A stretch of DNA of 64,000 nt from positions 1 to 64,000 of the forward strand of contig CAZBRD010000008.1 of NCBI GenBank assembly GCA_964494205.1. The letters are read 5' to 3'. The notes under the pieces are model-generated. The model worked only from the letters and a program-made list of their open reading frames with translations. It had not been told where the DNA came from and ran no database searches. The translations under genes were made by a program, and so were the position numbers. Of the stretch, positions 43,338 through 51,575 are shown one piece after another (the first letter of the stretch is position 1; each line of letters starts with the position of its first letter). Source of the DNA: JBBTCX01 sp964494205. GTDB lineage: Bacteria; Planctomycetota; Phycisphaerae; UBA1845.

Positions 43338-43724
43338 CTAGGGTAAGGAGACTACCGTTATCGCTTTTTCGAATGGTCCATTGAGTTTTTTGGCGTTGAG
43401 GCAAAATTTCAAATCAAACGTCGAACCTGCCGCTATGGTATGGTCGTTATTCGCTGTAGTACCGCCACCGGAATAGACACGGATGCGCGCAGCCTCTACA
43501 CCAACATTCTTAATCACGAAAGTGTGACACAACTCTGCGTCAGCCCAAACAACCCCAAAATCATGTACGAGTTCGTCGCAGACGAGCTTTGCGCCATGAC
43601 GACTGGCCCTGACTTCTTCAACGTACTTCTCAATGTCCATTTCCGGTCCGCGCGCCGCTTGGCCGCATGATGGGATCAGGACAAACGACAAGCCAAGAAC
43701 GCTACCAACAACGAATCGCATCAT
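43338..43724 (-). CDS. DUF1573-domain lipoprotein-like protein
   Basis: A 128-residue exported protein. An N-terminal hydrophobic segment MMRFVVGSVLGLSFVLIPSC ends in a possible lipobox (IPSC). The mature part contains LVCDELVHDFGVVWADAELC and HTFVIKNVGVEAARI, matching the start of the DUF1573 Ig-like domain, which usually reads H-D-F-G, then H-x-F-x-x-x-N. The usual following CGC-type motif is not present; the sequence runs YSGGGTTANNDHTI instead, and the domain ends early. The function is unknown, as for the family, which is abundant in planctomycetes and Bacteroidetes. The ribosome-binding site is weak. Confidence 0.7.
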   Translation of the reverse strand: MMRFVVGSVLGLSFVLIPSCGQAARGPEMDIEKYVEEVRASRHGAKLVCDELVHDFGVVWADAELCHTFVIKNVGVEAARIRVYSGGGTTANNDHTIAAGSTFDLKFCLNAKKLNGPFEKAITVVSLP

Positions 43725-43864
43725 TTGCACCAATTCATATGGAGAAGAGAATATTGCGACAGACAATACCCCGCCCCAATAAAGCAGTCATGACAATATA
43801 CGACATGCCGCCTGTGCTGTGCCGTCACGTGGCAGTAACTCCCGCCGCCCAAAGGGAGTACGAT

Positions 43865-43954
43865 GGTGCGAGAAAGGATTCTCGCACCCAATCTCCCGGG
43901 AATCCCTTCCCTCCTTTTCCCGCTGAAGTGTGCCGAGAAAGGATTCTCGGCACA
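43865..43954. repeat. Twin hairpins with the same AGGA loop
   Basis: Hairpin 1: 43865-43888, 10-bp stem GGTGCGAGAA/TTCTCGCACC. Hairpin 2: 43929-43954, 11-bp stem TGTGCCGAGAA/TTCTCGGCACA. Both have an AGGA loop and share GAGAAAGGATTCTC. The outer stem bases differ but remain paired, which suggests structure is what is conserved. They lie between the DUF1573 gene and the permease gene, which diverge. Confidence 0.85.
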
Positions 43955-44003
43955 GCATGTTTGAGCCAACCCTCATTTGCCTTCTCAACCGATAATCGTT
44001 TCA

Positions 44004-45383
44004 ATGCCCGACAAGATGCCGACAGCCGAACACCAACCCCGTTACACTTTTGATCGTGTCGTGCGCATGATCCTCGGCACGATCACCATCGTGGCTGTCG
44101 TGTTCCTGCTGCGCTACCTTTCGGACGTGCTCATCCCGTTTGTGGTCGCGATCATCCTCGCCTACTTGCTTAACCCGATGGTGACCATCTTCGAATCGCG
44201 GACGAAACGCCGCTGGCTCGCGGTGCTCATGACGATCAGTGGGCTGCTGATCATCGCCGCGGCGATCCTTGTTCTGCTGATTCCGCTTACCTATTGGCAG
44301 TTCCAACGGTTCACCAAGGACCTTGGCAAACTCCGCAACGATATCGTGGCGTCGTGGCAGACGGACACGAGCTCTGGTGAGCATGCTCAGGCCCTGACCC
44401 ACTCTGAACCGGCCTCCCCCCTCCCGACAGGCACGCAACTTCCCAATAATGAGGCCGATTTAGGTTCCCATCCGGCTGCGGAAAATCTGCTCCCGTCGAA
44501 ATCTATTGTCGGCTGGCACGAATTGTCTGAAGGGTGGGCAAAGTACAGCCACGACGCGGATGCCACTCCGCCGGTACCGAGGCTCCAGCGGTTGCGGAAT
44601 CTCCGGCTGGCGGTCTCGGGGACGTACATCGGCGACTTGTTCGATAATGCGGCTGAGTACGTAAAGTCGGATGAGTTCGGAAAGTGGTTGGCCAAGACGG
44701 CTGCGCAGGCAGCCAACATCGGCGTCGGCGCGGGTGTGACGGTCATTGGTTTCGGTGTGAGTATCGTGTTAGCGTTGTCGGTCGCGGTCATCGTTCTCGT
44801 CTACCTGCTGTTTCTGCTGCTCGATTTCCCCGAGTACGCAAAGACATGGAAAACGCTACTGCCGCCGGGGGCTCGGGATTCGATCGTCGAGTTTCTGTCC
44901 GAGTTCGATACGGCGATGAGGCGATACTTCCGGGGGCAATCGGTGGTCGCGGTGATCACGGCTGCCCTGTATGCGATCGGTTTCACCATCATCGGCCTAC
45001 CGCTTGGCGTGCCGCTGGCGATCATCATTGGTTTCCTGAGCATGGTGCCGTACCTTGCGGCTATCGCCATTGTTCCCGCGCTGATGCTGGCGGTCGTGCG
45101 ATCGGTCGAAATGGACGCGAGCCTGATGGGTTCTTTCGGACTCGTGGTTTTGATCGTCGTTGTCGTACAACTCACGCAGGACTGGGTCATCACCCCGCGC
45201 GTGATGGGTAAGGCCACCGGATTAAAGCCCGTTTCGATCCTGCTCGGCGTTTTCATCTGGGGTAAACTTCTGGGTTTCCTTGGCATCTTGCTGGCGATTC
45301 CGCTCACTTGCCTCTTCATCGCTTATTACCGACGATACGTGCTTAAAATACGGAGCGAGCCCGTCTTGCCGCCTGCCGGGTGA
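44004..45383 (+). CDS. AI-2E family (UPF0118/PerM) permease
   Basis: A 459-residue permease. Early helices include IVAVVFLLRYLSDVLIPFVV and AVLMTISGLLIIAAAILVLL. A hydrophilic insert of about 110 residues (about 125-235) is followed by IVLALSVAVIVLVYLLFLLL, GQSVVAVITAALYAIGFTII, GLPLGVPLAIIIGFLSMVPY and a C-terminal KLLGFLGILLAIPLTCLFIA. It belongs to the same superfamily as the protein at 16545-18332 but lacks the B12-like tail and has a bigger insert. Substrate is unknown. I chose ATG 44004; a TTG at 43977 adds nine residues. Neither has a clear Shine-Dalgarno sequence. Two hairpins precede it. Confidence 0.88.
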   Translation: MPDKMPTAEHQPRYTFDRVVRMILGTITIVAVVFLLRYLSDVLIPFVVAIILAYLLNPMVTIFESRTKRRWLAVLMTISGLLIIAAAILVLLIPLTYWQFQRFTKDLGKLRNDIVASWQTDTSSGEHAQALTHSEPASPLPTGTQLPNNEADLGSHPAAENLLPSKSIVGWHELSEGWAKYSHDADATPPVPRLQRLRNLRLAVSGTYIGDLFDNAAEYVKSDEFGKWLAKTAAQAANIGVGAGVTVIGFGVSIVLALSVAVIVLVYLLFLLLDFPEYAKTWKTLLPPGARDSIVEFLSEFDTAMRRYFRGQSVVAVITAALYAIGFTIIGLPLGVPLAIIIGFLSMVPYLAAIAIVPALMLAVVRSVEMDASLMGSFGLVVLIVVVVQLTQDWVITPRVMGKATGLKPVSILLGVFIWGKLLGFLGILLAIPLTCLFIAYYRRYVLKIRSEPVLPPAG

Positions 45384-45950
45384 CGCACTTTGCTCGTACA
45401 TGCCAGTCTCAGCCCAACGCGATTGTCAACTTGGGCCGCACACTTCAGTCACACTTGGACACGTACGCCCGGAGTTTCAAATGGCTAATCGATGGCTAGG
45501 GTGAAAAAATTCGCTTAAGTAGTGACACGGCGTGGCACTAACCGAATTACAAATTACAAATGACAATTTACGAAACATGGAAAAAACCTAAAACCTAAAG
45601 CCAAAACGCCTAAATGGGACGGATTGTCGATTGGCGACCCACTTCGTGGGGGCTTATTGCGATTGTCGATTCGGTCACGCGGAGTCGTTGTTCTTGGCAT
45701 AATGGAAACTCCATTCGCATCCTGATTCATCTGTTTTTTCAATAACTTGGAAGGCGCTCTTTAAGAAAATGCTCGCGCCAAGGCGCAAAGCCGCAAAGAA
45801 GAGACAGAGATCTGACAACGATTGAGCGCATAGCTAGTCCCCCACCTCGTAAAGGGGGGGAAGTACCTGGCGGCGCAAGAAAAACCCCCTGCGGAGGCAA
45901 GGGGTTTGTTTCCTTGAATCTCGATTTCCTTTGGGCACCCCGCGAAGAGT
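45384..45950. other. Intergenic region with small repeats and a terminator
   Basis: No gene is supported. The segment 45540-45610 is AT-rich and repetitive (AATTACAAATTACAAATGAC, AAACCTAAAACCTAAA). GATTGTCGATT occurs twice, at 45622 and 45661, on both sides of a CCCACTTCGTGGG hairpin. An apparent frame on the minus strand from 45739 overlaps the real cytochrome gene and is rejected. Confidence 0.5.
45881..45907 (-). terminator. Rho-independent terminator of the tetraheme cytochrome gene
   Basis: On the minus strand, AAACCCC pairs with GGGGTTT across a 12-nt loop, and the stem runs into TTTTTC. It lies about 44 nt after the stop codon at 45951. Confidence 0.75.
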
Positions 45951-46646
45951 TTATTTTTCGCGATACTTCATTTCGGTCGTCTCGTGGATTTGGTCGCGCT
46001 TGGTCTTCATCTCGTCGAACTTGAAGCCCTTGGCGGTGTCGAAGGTCGGACTCTTGTCGTTGTGGCAGTTCGTGCAGGTTGAGGCCTCGATCTTGGTCAT
46101 ACCGGCTGCGTAGAACTCTTCGACTTTGTACTTGCGCTTCGACTTGAACACATCTTCGTGAACCTTGATGTACTCGCTGCCGGGACCGTGGCAGGACTCG
46201 CAACCGACGCCCGCGAGCTTCTCCATCTCCTTTACTGCGGCTTCGTCCTTGGCGTCGGGAAACTTGTACCCGCCGGGCTGCTCGAAGCCGGTGACGTGAC
46301 ACTTCACGCAGGCTGCGTCGGTCGAGTAGTCCTTTTTCGGGTCGAGCTTGAACTTGGTCTTTGCTTCCGCGGCCTGGTCGGGCTTGAGAGTGTCGAGCGC
46401 GTGACCCTTCTTGGTCTTCTCCCAGCTCTTGTGTTCGGCGATGTGACATTTCTTGCACTTGGTCGAGCCGACGTATTCATGCTTCTTGTCTTCGAGCGTG
46501 ACGGTCGAGGCGATGATTGTGTTGGCGATCGTGGCACCCGCGTCCGGTTGTGAAGCCGCCACCGACTGGCTTGCCTCAATCGCCCAGATTGCTGCCGCAC
46601 CCAGCAACATCGCCCCACCGACCGCTACCTGTTTCTGAAGCTTCAT
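45951..46646 (-). CDS. Periplasmic tetraheme cytochrome c
   Basis: A 231-residue exported protein. The signal peptide is MKLQKQVAVGGAMLLGAAAI with further WAIEASQSVAAS. Four CxxCH haem-binding motifs are visible: CKKCH, CVKCH, CESCH and CTNCH (at about residues 60, 112, 150 and 192). The first and last pairs resemble cytochrome c-554-type motifs (cytochrome_C554 family). It probably carries electrons in the periplasm. The partner is unknown; the multihaem complex at 48.2-51.6 kb is a candidate. GGAGA lies upstream of the ATG. The gene is followed by a terminator at 45881 and preceded by a long structured intergenic region. Confidence 0.9.
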   Translation of the reverse strand: MKLQKQVAVGGAMLLGAAAIWAIEASQSVAASQPDAGATIANTIIASTVTLEDKKHEYVGSTKCKKCHIAEHKSWEKTKKGHALDTLKPDQAAEAKTKFKLDPKKDYSTDAACVKCHVTGFEQPGGYKFPDAKDEAAVKEMEKLAGVGCESCHGPGSEYIKVHEDVFKSKRKYKVEEFYAAGMTKIEASTCTNCHNDKSPTFDTAKGFKFDEMKTKRDQIHETTEMKYREK

Positions 46647-47404
46647 GAGAATCTCCGAAGAACCTGATCACTACTTGCGAAACGTAAACATCCGTTTCGC
46701 TTTTTAGAAAGACAGTGCTAGCCGCTTGAAAATCGTCATCATTCATTGGCCCGATTCATACGCCAGCCACTCCGACCCTTTCAGGGTCGCACTCGATTAG
46801 AATTTCGCTTCCCGGGGGTTCTCGCTTCGCTCGACCCCCGGCTATTGTCGTGCAGCCATTCAGGCTGCCGAGCCAGAATCGTTCTGGCTTCCCGGCAATA
46901 TCGTTCAGTCCGCCTCGCAAAGCAGCGCTGTCATGTTCGAAACTTGGAGTTAGAATCGGCATTCTGATTCGTCCGGCATTCGGTTTGGGAAACTGTGGCC
47001 ACACAATACTATTCTTCCTGTCGTATGTAAATATGGGTGAAATTACACAACCTGTTTCCCTCAACAATCAACATGGCGAACCGACAATTGCGAACATGGG
47101 TAGGCACTGGAGTGTGATTGAGCCATTGTCTCTTTCGCATCTTACCAACCGAGTGCCACCAAGTGGCACGCGCAATTTATGCCGAAGCGCAATTGCGAGC
47201 GCTTTTCTGTTGACTCTCGTTAGTGCTATATGCTAAATCTGCGCAAGTGCAGGTTTTGCATCGGGCCTTTTGAGCGGTTCCTGCGCGATAAGGGGATGGG
47301 GAAGAACTTTTCAACGTATCTGGATAGACACGGTTCGCGAAGTGTTCGCGTGAATGCATGCAATCATAGTGGTTTAACAACTGCCCTCTGACCAGGAGAT
47401 GTCT
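46647..47404. other. Long intergenic region containing a structured repeat array
   Basis: About 760 nt without a supportable gene. The section 46773-46890 holds four hairpins, described separately. An open frame at 46850-47236 reads through this array and has no domain, so it is rejected. The rest contains the promoter of the monohaem lipoprotein gene. Confidence 0.6.
46773..46890. repeat. Intergenic multi-hairpin repeat, copy 1
   Basis: Consecutive hairpins: CGACCCTTTCAGGGTCG (46773-46789); 22 nt later a CCGGGGG/CCCCCGG stem spanning 46812-46841 around a CTCGCTTCGCTC loop; 10 nt later GCAGCCATTCAGGCTGC (46852-46868); then AGCCAGAATCGTTCTGGCT (46871-46889). The first three have counterparts in the same order and spacing at 55481-55577. 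Confidence 0.9.
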
Positions 47405-47881
47405 GTGCTTCAAAACGGAACGCTCAGGATGCTGACGGCCACGGCGGGCCTTGTGGCGCTGGTGGGATGCGGGACGTACAACGTCACGCTCACCGACGAA
47501 TCAAACCCCGAATCGATGCGCCGCGGTCGTGTCGTCAACGTGGACGGCGCAGCGGGTTCAGTGGCTGTACCCGTCGAACTCGCACCGGCGACGCTGGAAG
47601 ACCCGATGATCGACTTCGTGGGCGACAACCACGGGTTCCGCGCGGCGGGCATGAGTGAAGAAGAAATCGCGGGAGTTGTCGCGTACATCCGCAGTTTCGG
47701 CGGCAACGATCCGGTTATCGACGAAGGTGATGGTCTCGTTCAGAATGAAGGCGACGGTATCGAGACTTTCGATACTAGCTGCTCGCTATGTCACCCGACT
47801 CCGAACGTCGTCAGCACCGTGTTTGACGGATTACCAAGCGTCGATTTCATGCCGGCTACATTTCAGAAGGTAGGCCCCTGA
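47405..47881 (+). CDS. Monohaem cytochrome-like lipoprotein
   Basis: About 158 residues. The N-terminal signal (MLTATAGLVALVGC) has a lipobox LVGC. The mature protein contains GMSEEEIAGVVAYIRSFGG (about 85-100), which resembles the C-terminal helix of a class I cytochrome c. Downstream is a single haem motif CSLCHPTPN (about 130). In ordinary class I cytochromes CxxCH comes first, so the order is unusual and may reflect a permuted or truncated domain. AGGAG at 47394-47398 suits a GTG start at 47405; an ATG at 47399 directly abuts it. A stem-loop follows at 47901. It lies 345 nt upstream of the multihaem operon. Confidence 0.72.
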   Translation: MLQNGTLRMLTATAGLVALVGCGTYNVTLTDESNPESMRRGRVVNVDGAAGSVAVPVELAPATLEDPMIDFVGDNHGFRAAGMSEEEIAGVVAYIRSFGGNDPVIDEGDGLVQNEGDGIETFDTSCSLCHPTPNVVSTVFDGLPSVDFMPATFQKVGP

Positions 47882-48225
47882 CAACGAATCCATGCCCTCT
47901 TCCTCCCGTGAGTCTCGATAGTAGATTCACGGGAGGACTTCATTTTGAGCAAGCACTCCCTGCATTGTCACAGCCTTGCCGTCGACAAATCGGCCCGACC
48001 CACTCTTTAGATCCCTAACACGTTTCAAAACTGCGCACGATCGCACGATGGCCGCGTCATTTTCCGCACCGTCCCAAATTGGTCGCGTGTTTAGCCATCT
48101 AATCAACGATTCCAGCCTCGCTTCCTCTTAGCCGCAGCCCGATGTGGACACCTGTGCGGGACGATAAATACGGTACACAAAATGCCTCTTAAGACCTTTG
48201 GACTCACCAAGGACGGAGGCGAGCC
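47882..48225. other. Intergenic before the multihaem electron-transfer operon
   Basis: It contains the terminator at 47901-47937 and presumably the operon promoter. No other gene or strong structure was seen. Confidence 0.5.
47901..47937 (+). terminator. 15-bp stem-loop after the monohaem lipoprotein gene
   Basis: TCCTCCCGTGAGTCT (47901-47915) pairs with 47923-47937 (one G-T pair) around a 7-nt loop, followed by CTTCATTTT. It starts 20 nt after the stop codon, consistent with a terminator. Confidence 0.75.
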
Positions 48226-49170
48226 ATGGATTTGGGACGTCGAGAGTTTATTGAAAAGATCGGATTCCTTACCGCGGCGACAACCATACCGGAACCAAGC
48301 GAAGCAGGTATCTCTACCAGTGGGTCTCCTGCAAATGATGAACGTCTCGGAGTTCTGGTTGATATTCCCAACTGCATCGGTTGCCGCAAGTGTGAGTTCG
48401 CATGCCAGGAGGCTGCGGGACTCAATCCGCCGCCGATCAAGAATTTTGATGACCAATCCGTTTTCGCGGATTTGAGACGTCCATCGCCCAGCAGTTACAC
48501 GACCGTCAATCGATATGCGAATGCTGCCAAGCCCTCTGCGCCGGTCTACGTAAAGCTCAATTGCCTGCATTGCAATGAACCGGCGTGTGCGTCCGCCTGT
48601 CTGGTCGGGGCACTTCGCAAACAGCCCAACGGTGCCGTGACCTATGACGCGAACAAGTGCATGGGTTGTCGCTACTGCATGGTGGCTTGCCCGTTTCAAA
48701 TCCCCACGTACGACTATGACAATCCGCTAACGCCGCAGGTTCGCAAATGCAGCTTGTGTTTTGAGCACATCTCCAAAAAGGGTAGAGTGCCAGCGTGTGT
48801 GAAGATCTGCCCGCGCGAATGCCTTACTTTCGGCAAGCGAAGTGAATTGCTCGCCCTCGCCCATGAGAAAGTCCGCCGCCATCCGGAGAACTATCAGCAA
48901 CACGTGTACGGGGAGTTCGAGGCGGGCGGAACGTCATGGCTCTATCTTTCTGCGGTTCCGTTCGCGGAGCTCGGCTTCCTGACTTTGCCGGGTACTTCGC
49001 CCGCGCGGCTCACAGAGACCATTCAACACGCTGTCTTCAAGAGATGGATGCCGCCCTTGGCGTTGTATGGGCTTCTTGGATTGACCATGTGGCTGGGACG
49101 CAGAAATGAGGAAGTCGTGGATCACGACCGTGCACAAACGGGCGATGCACGAGGTGGAGAGCCAACATGA
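48226..49170 (+). CDS. Tat-exported 4Fe-4S ferredoxin subunit (HybA/HmcB/NrfC type)
   Basis: A 314-residue electron-transfer subunit. The N-terminus MDLGRREFIEKIGFLTAATT carries a twin-arginine-like signal (RREFIEK). Four Cys clusters follow in the order typical of this family: CIGCRKCEFACQ (about 45-56), CNEPACASACLVGAL, CMGCRYCMVACPF, and CSLCFEHISKKGRVPACVKI with its final C. They would hold four 4Fe-4S clusters. A C-terminal hydrophobic helix (MPPLALYGLLGLTMWLG) should anchor it in the membrane, as in HybA. Its stop overlaps the NrfD-type gene by 4 nt, so translation is coupled. It probably passes electrons between the quinone-interacting membrane subunit and the 13-haem cytochrome. Confidence 0.93.
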   Translation: MDLGRREFIEKIGFLTAATTIPEPSEAGISTSGSPANDERLGVLVDIPNCIGCRKCEFACQEAAGLNPPPIKNFDDQSVFADLRRPSPSSYTTVNRYANAAKPSAPVYVKLNCLHCNEPACASACLVGALRKQPNGAVTYDANKCMGCRYCMVACPFQIPTYDYDNPLTPQVRKCSLCFEHISKKGRVPACVKICPRECLTFGKRSELLALAHEKVRRHPENYQQHVYGEFEAGGTSWLYLSAVPFAELGFLTLPGTSPARLTETIQHAVFKRWMPPLALYGLLGLTMWLGRRNEEVVDHDRAQTGDARGGEPT

Positions 49171-50357
49171 GTTCGACAAATCATGTTCAACCTGTTTCGA
49201 CGCCGTTGATGACAAAGGGAGTTGGTGTATTGGCGTTGTTCGGGCTTATCGCCATCGTCATCAGCGCCTATCGCTTTCTCTTTGGCTTGCAGTCGGTCAC
49301 CAATCTTGATCAAGAACACCCGTGGGGGTTGTGGATCGCGATTGACGTGGCGACCGGCGTTGCGCTGGCGGCGGGTGGATTCACGACGGCTGCGTTGGTG
49401 CACGTATTCCACCGCGAGAGGTTTCATCACGCGTTGCGCCCTGCGTTGCTGACGGCCATGCTTGGATACACGTTTGTGGGGCTGGGGCTGATGGTTGACC
49501 TGGGGCGTTATTACAACATCTGGCACCCGATGCTGCCGTCCATGTGGCAGGGCAATTCCGTTCTGTTTGAAGTTGGCCTGTGCGTGATGTGCTATCTCAC
49601 GGTCTTGTACATCGAGTTTATCCCTGCGGTGTGCGAGCGATTCATGGGTGATGCGCGGCGACCGCGATTGGCGCGATGGTGTGCGCATGTGCATCTCATG
49701 GTCGGCAAGACTATGTTTCTGTTCATACTGGCGGGCGTCGTGCTTTCTTGCCTGCATCAATCTTCGCTTGGAAATCTGATGGTAATTGCACCGAGCAAAA
49801 TGCACCCTTTGTGGTATTCGCCGATTCTCGCCTGGTTGTTCCTGTTGTCAGCGATCTGTGTCGGGTTTCCGATGGTCATCGTCGAATCGCTCTATGCCTC
49901 GTGGTCGCTGGGTCTCAAGCCGGAGCTGAAGCTGCTGAGTGCGTTGGCCCGATTCATCCCGCCGATGTTGGGACTCTACCTGGCGTTCAAATTAGGTGAC
50001 ATGTTCATCCGAGAGAGCCAGGTTTACCTCAACGGTTCGATGCAGAGTCTACTGTTTGTCGTCGAGCTTGGATTAGGCGTTGTGCTGCCGCTCGGCTTAT
50101 TGCTTTCGTCACGCGTGCGGAATTCGACTCGCGGGTTGTTCGTATCGTCCCTGCTCATCGTTTTGGGCGTCGCGCTGAACCGAATCAACGTGTTCCTTGT
50201 TGCTTATCAGCCGCCTTTTGCGTCGAAGAGCTACTTCCCTTCCATCAGCGAGATGCTCGTTACGATCGGGCTCATTTCGCTGCTGATACTGACTTATCGA
50301 ATAATTGTGACTTACTTGCCCATTATCGCGCACGAGGAAAATGCGGGTGTCGCATGA
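49167..50357 (+). CDS. NrfD/HybB/PsrC-type integral membrane subunit
   Basis: A 396-residue membrane protein with about ten hydrophobic helices, for example VGVLALFGLIAIVISAYRFL and HPWGLWIAIDVATGVALAAG, continuing to a final LISLLILTYRIIVTYLP. The W-G-L-W-I-A motif with a charged D is typical of NrfD/HybB-type quinone-reacting subunits, and the protein fits that superfamily in length and topology. It should exchange electrons with menaquinone and with the Fe-S subunit encoded upstream. It overlaps the genes on both sides by 4 nt (ATGA type), so the three genes form a tightly coupled operon. Confidence 0.93.
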   Translation: MSSTNHVQPVSTPLMTKGVGVLALFGLIAIVISAYRFLFGLQSVTNLDQEHPWGLWIAIDVATGVALAAGGFTTAALVHVFHRERFHHALRPALLTAMLGYTFVGLGLMVDLGRYYNIWHPMLPSMWQGNSVLFEVGLCVMCYLTVLYIEFIPAVCERFMGDARRPRLARWCAHVHLMVGKTMFLFILAGVVLSCLHQSSLGNLMVIAPSKMHPLWYSPILAWLFLLSAICVGFPMVIVESLYASWSLGLKPELKLLSALARFIPPMLGLYLAFKLGDMFIRESQVYLNGSMQSLLFVVELGLGVVLPLGLLLSSRVRNSTRGLFVSSLLIVLGVALNRINVFLVAYQPPFASKSYFPSISEMLVTIGLISLLILTYRIIVTYLPIIAHEENAGVA

Positions 50358-51562
50358 TGCCGGTGCAAGGAAAGTCGAACACGATTCTGCGAATCGCAGC
50401 GACGTTCTTGATGGCCGCCGCGGTCATTGGGGCCGGGACAACCATGCAGGAGTTCACCGGTCCACCGCAACCAAGCACCGCGCCCGATGCCGGGTGCATG
50501 GCGTGTCACTCCTGCCCCAACCCGGAACCGTTGTCTCTCTGCATGCGTTCCTGCGCTCGCCCGGACCAGCCATCACCAGCGAATCCATTGCGTGCGCCGG
50601 ATGTGATCATTCTCGATGAACTCAAAGATCGCTATCTGCCGGTTCCGTTTGATCACAAGGGGCATTCCTCGATGGCTGCGATGGGCAAGGGATGCAGCAT
50701 TTGTCACCATCATACGCCGGAAGGATCGACGCAACCGGCGTGCAAGTCTTGTCATGACGCATCGCCGCAGAAGTCTGACATTTCCAAACCAGGACTGAAA
50801 GGGGCTTACCATCGGCAGTGTCTGAATTGCCATCGCGAATGGGATGGTGAGTCGAAGTGCGAAACCTGCCATCGCACCCGATCGACACGCGAGGGCGAGG
50901 GTCGAGCGATCGTCACACCGGACGACGCACTGGGAAGAATGCACCCTCCCATCCGTGAGCCTGATACGGAAGTGTTCAATGCGGGCCCATCGACGCCAGA
51001 CTCCAAGGCCTTCTTAAAGTCAGGTACTAAAATCTACTTCCATCATAAAGAGCATACGCAGCGCTTCGGGCTGGCGTGCACTGAATGCCATCACGAAGAC
51101 AGTTGCTCACGGTGTCACTCGTCCACAGGACAGAGTGTACGAGTCCGCACTGTCGATGATCATCATCAGCCTTGCATGCAGTGCCACGAGACCAACGAGC
51201 CCGACAGTTGCGATCGTTGCCACCGGGAAGAAGGGATGCCGCCGCCACCGCGATTTAACCATTTGTCTGTTGGATTCGAACTCAAGTCGTATCACGAGCG
51301 AAGTACTTGCCGGGTCTGTCACAGTGCTGTGCCGTTCGTCAAGTTGGATCGCGATTGCAGGGGATGCCACAAGGAATGGAAATCCGACTTCGATCATCGA
51401 GTAACCGGACAGGTACTCGACGAGAATCACAGCTCTATTGATTGCGCCACGTGCCACGCGGAGAGCCGGTTCGATCGTGCGCCGACCTGCACGGATTGCC
51501 ATGAGGAAAAGGAGGGAGTGTCCTTCCCCAGTCGCCGTCCGGGGCCGGTGCAGAAACCTTAA
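50354..51562 (+). CDS. Periplasmic 13-haem cytochrome c (Hmc-like)
   Basis: A 402-residue exported protein with a hydrophobic N-terminal signal (ILRIAATFLMAAAVIGAGTT). I count thirteen CxxCH motifs: CMACH, CSICH, CKSCH, CLNCH, CETCH, CTECH, CSRCH, CMQCH, CDRCH, CRVCH, CRGCH, CATCH and CTDCH. Several are embedded in cytochrome c3 / class III-like segments (FDHKGHSSM...CSICHHH). A Cys-rich CMACHSCPNPEP start is unusual. Together with the upstream Fe-S and NrfD-type subunits it forms an Hmc- or Tmc-like transmembrane electron-transfer complex. The terminal electron donor or acceptor is not encoded nearby. Confidence 0.93.
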   Translation: MMPVQGKSNTILRIAATFLMAAAVIGAGTTMQEFTGPPQPSTAPDAGCMACHSCPNPEPLSLCMRSCARPDQPSPANPLRAPDVIILDELKDRYLPVPFDHKGHSSMAAMGKGCSICHHHTPEGSTQPACKSCHDASPQKSDISKPGLKGAYHRQCLNCHREWDGESKCETCHRTRSTREGEGRAIVTPDDALGRMHPPIREPDTEVFNAGPSTPDSKAFLKSGTKIYFHHKEHTQRFGLACTECHHEDSCSRCHSSTGQSVRVRTVDDHHQPCMQCHETNEPDSCDRCHREEGMPPPPRFNHLSVGFELKSYHERSTCRVCHSAVPFVKLDRDCRGCHKEWKSDFDHRVTGQVLDENHSSIDCATCHAESRFDRAPTCTDCHEEKEGVSFPSRRPGPVQKP

Positions 51563-51575
51563 CTGGTTAGTACCG

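Noticed and set aside
45739..46458. A 239-codon minus-strand frame overlapping the tetraheme cytochrome
   Set aside because: The other frame (45951-46646) has a signal peptide and four haem motifs. This one is Arg/Gln-rich and without motifs.
46850..47236. A 128-codon open frame between the cytochrome and lipoprotein genes
   Set aside because: It reads straight through the hairpin array, has no ribosome-binding site of note and has no recognisable domain.
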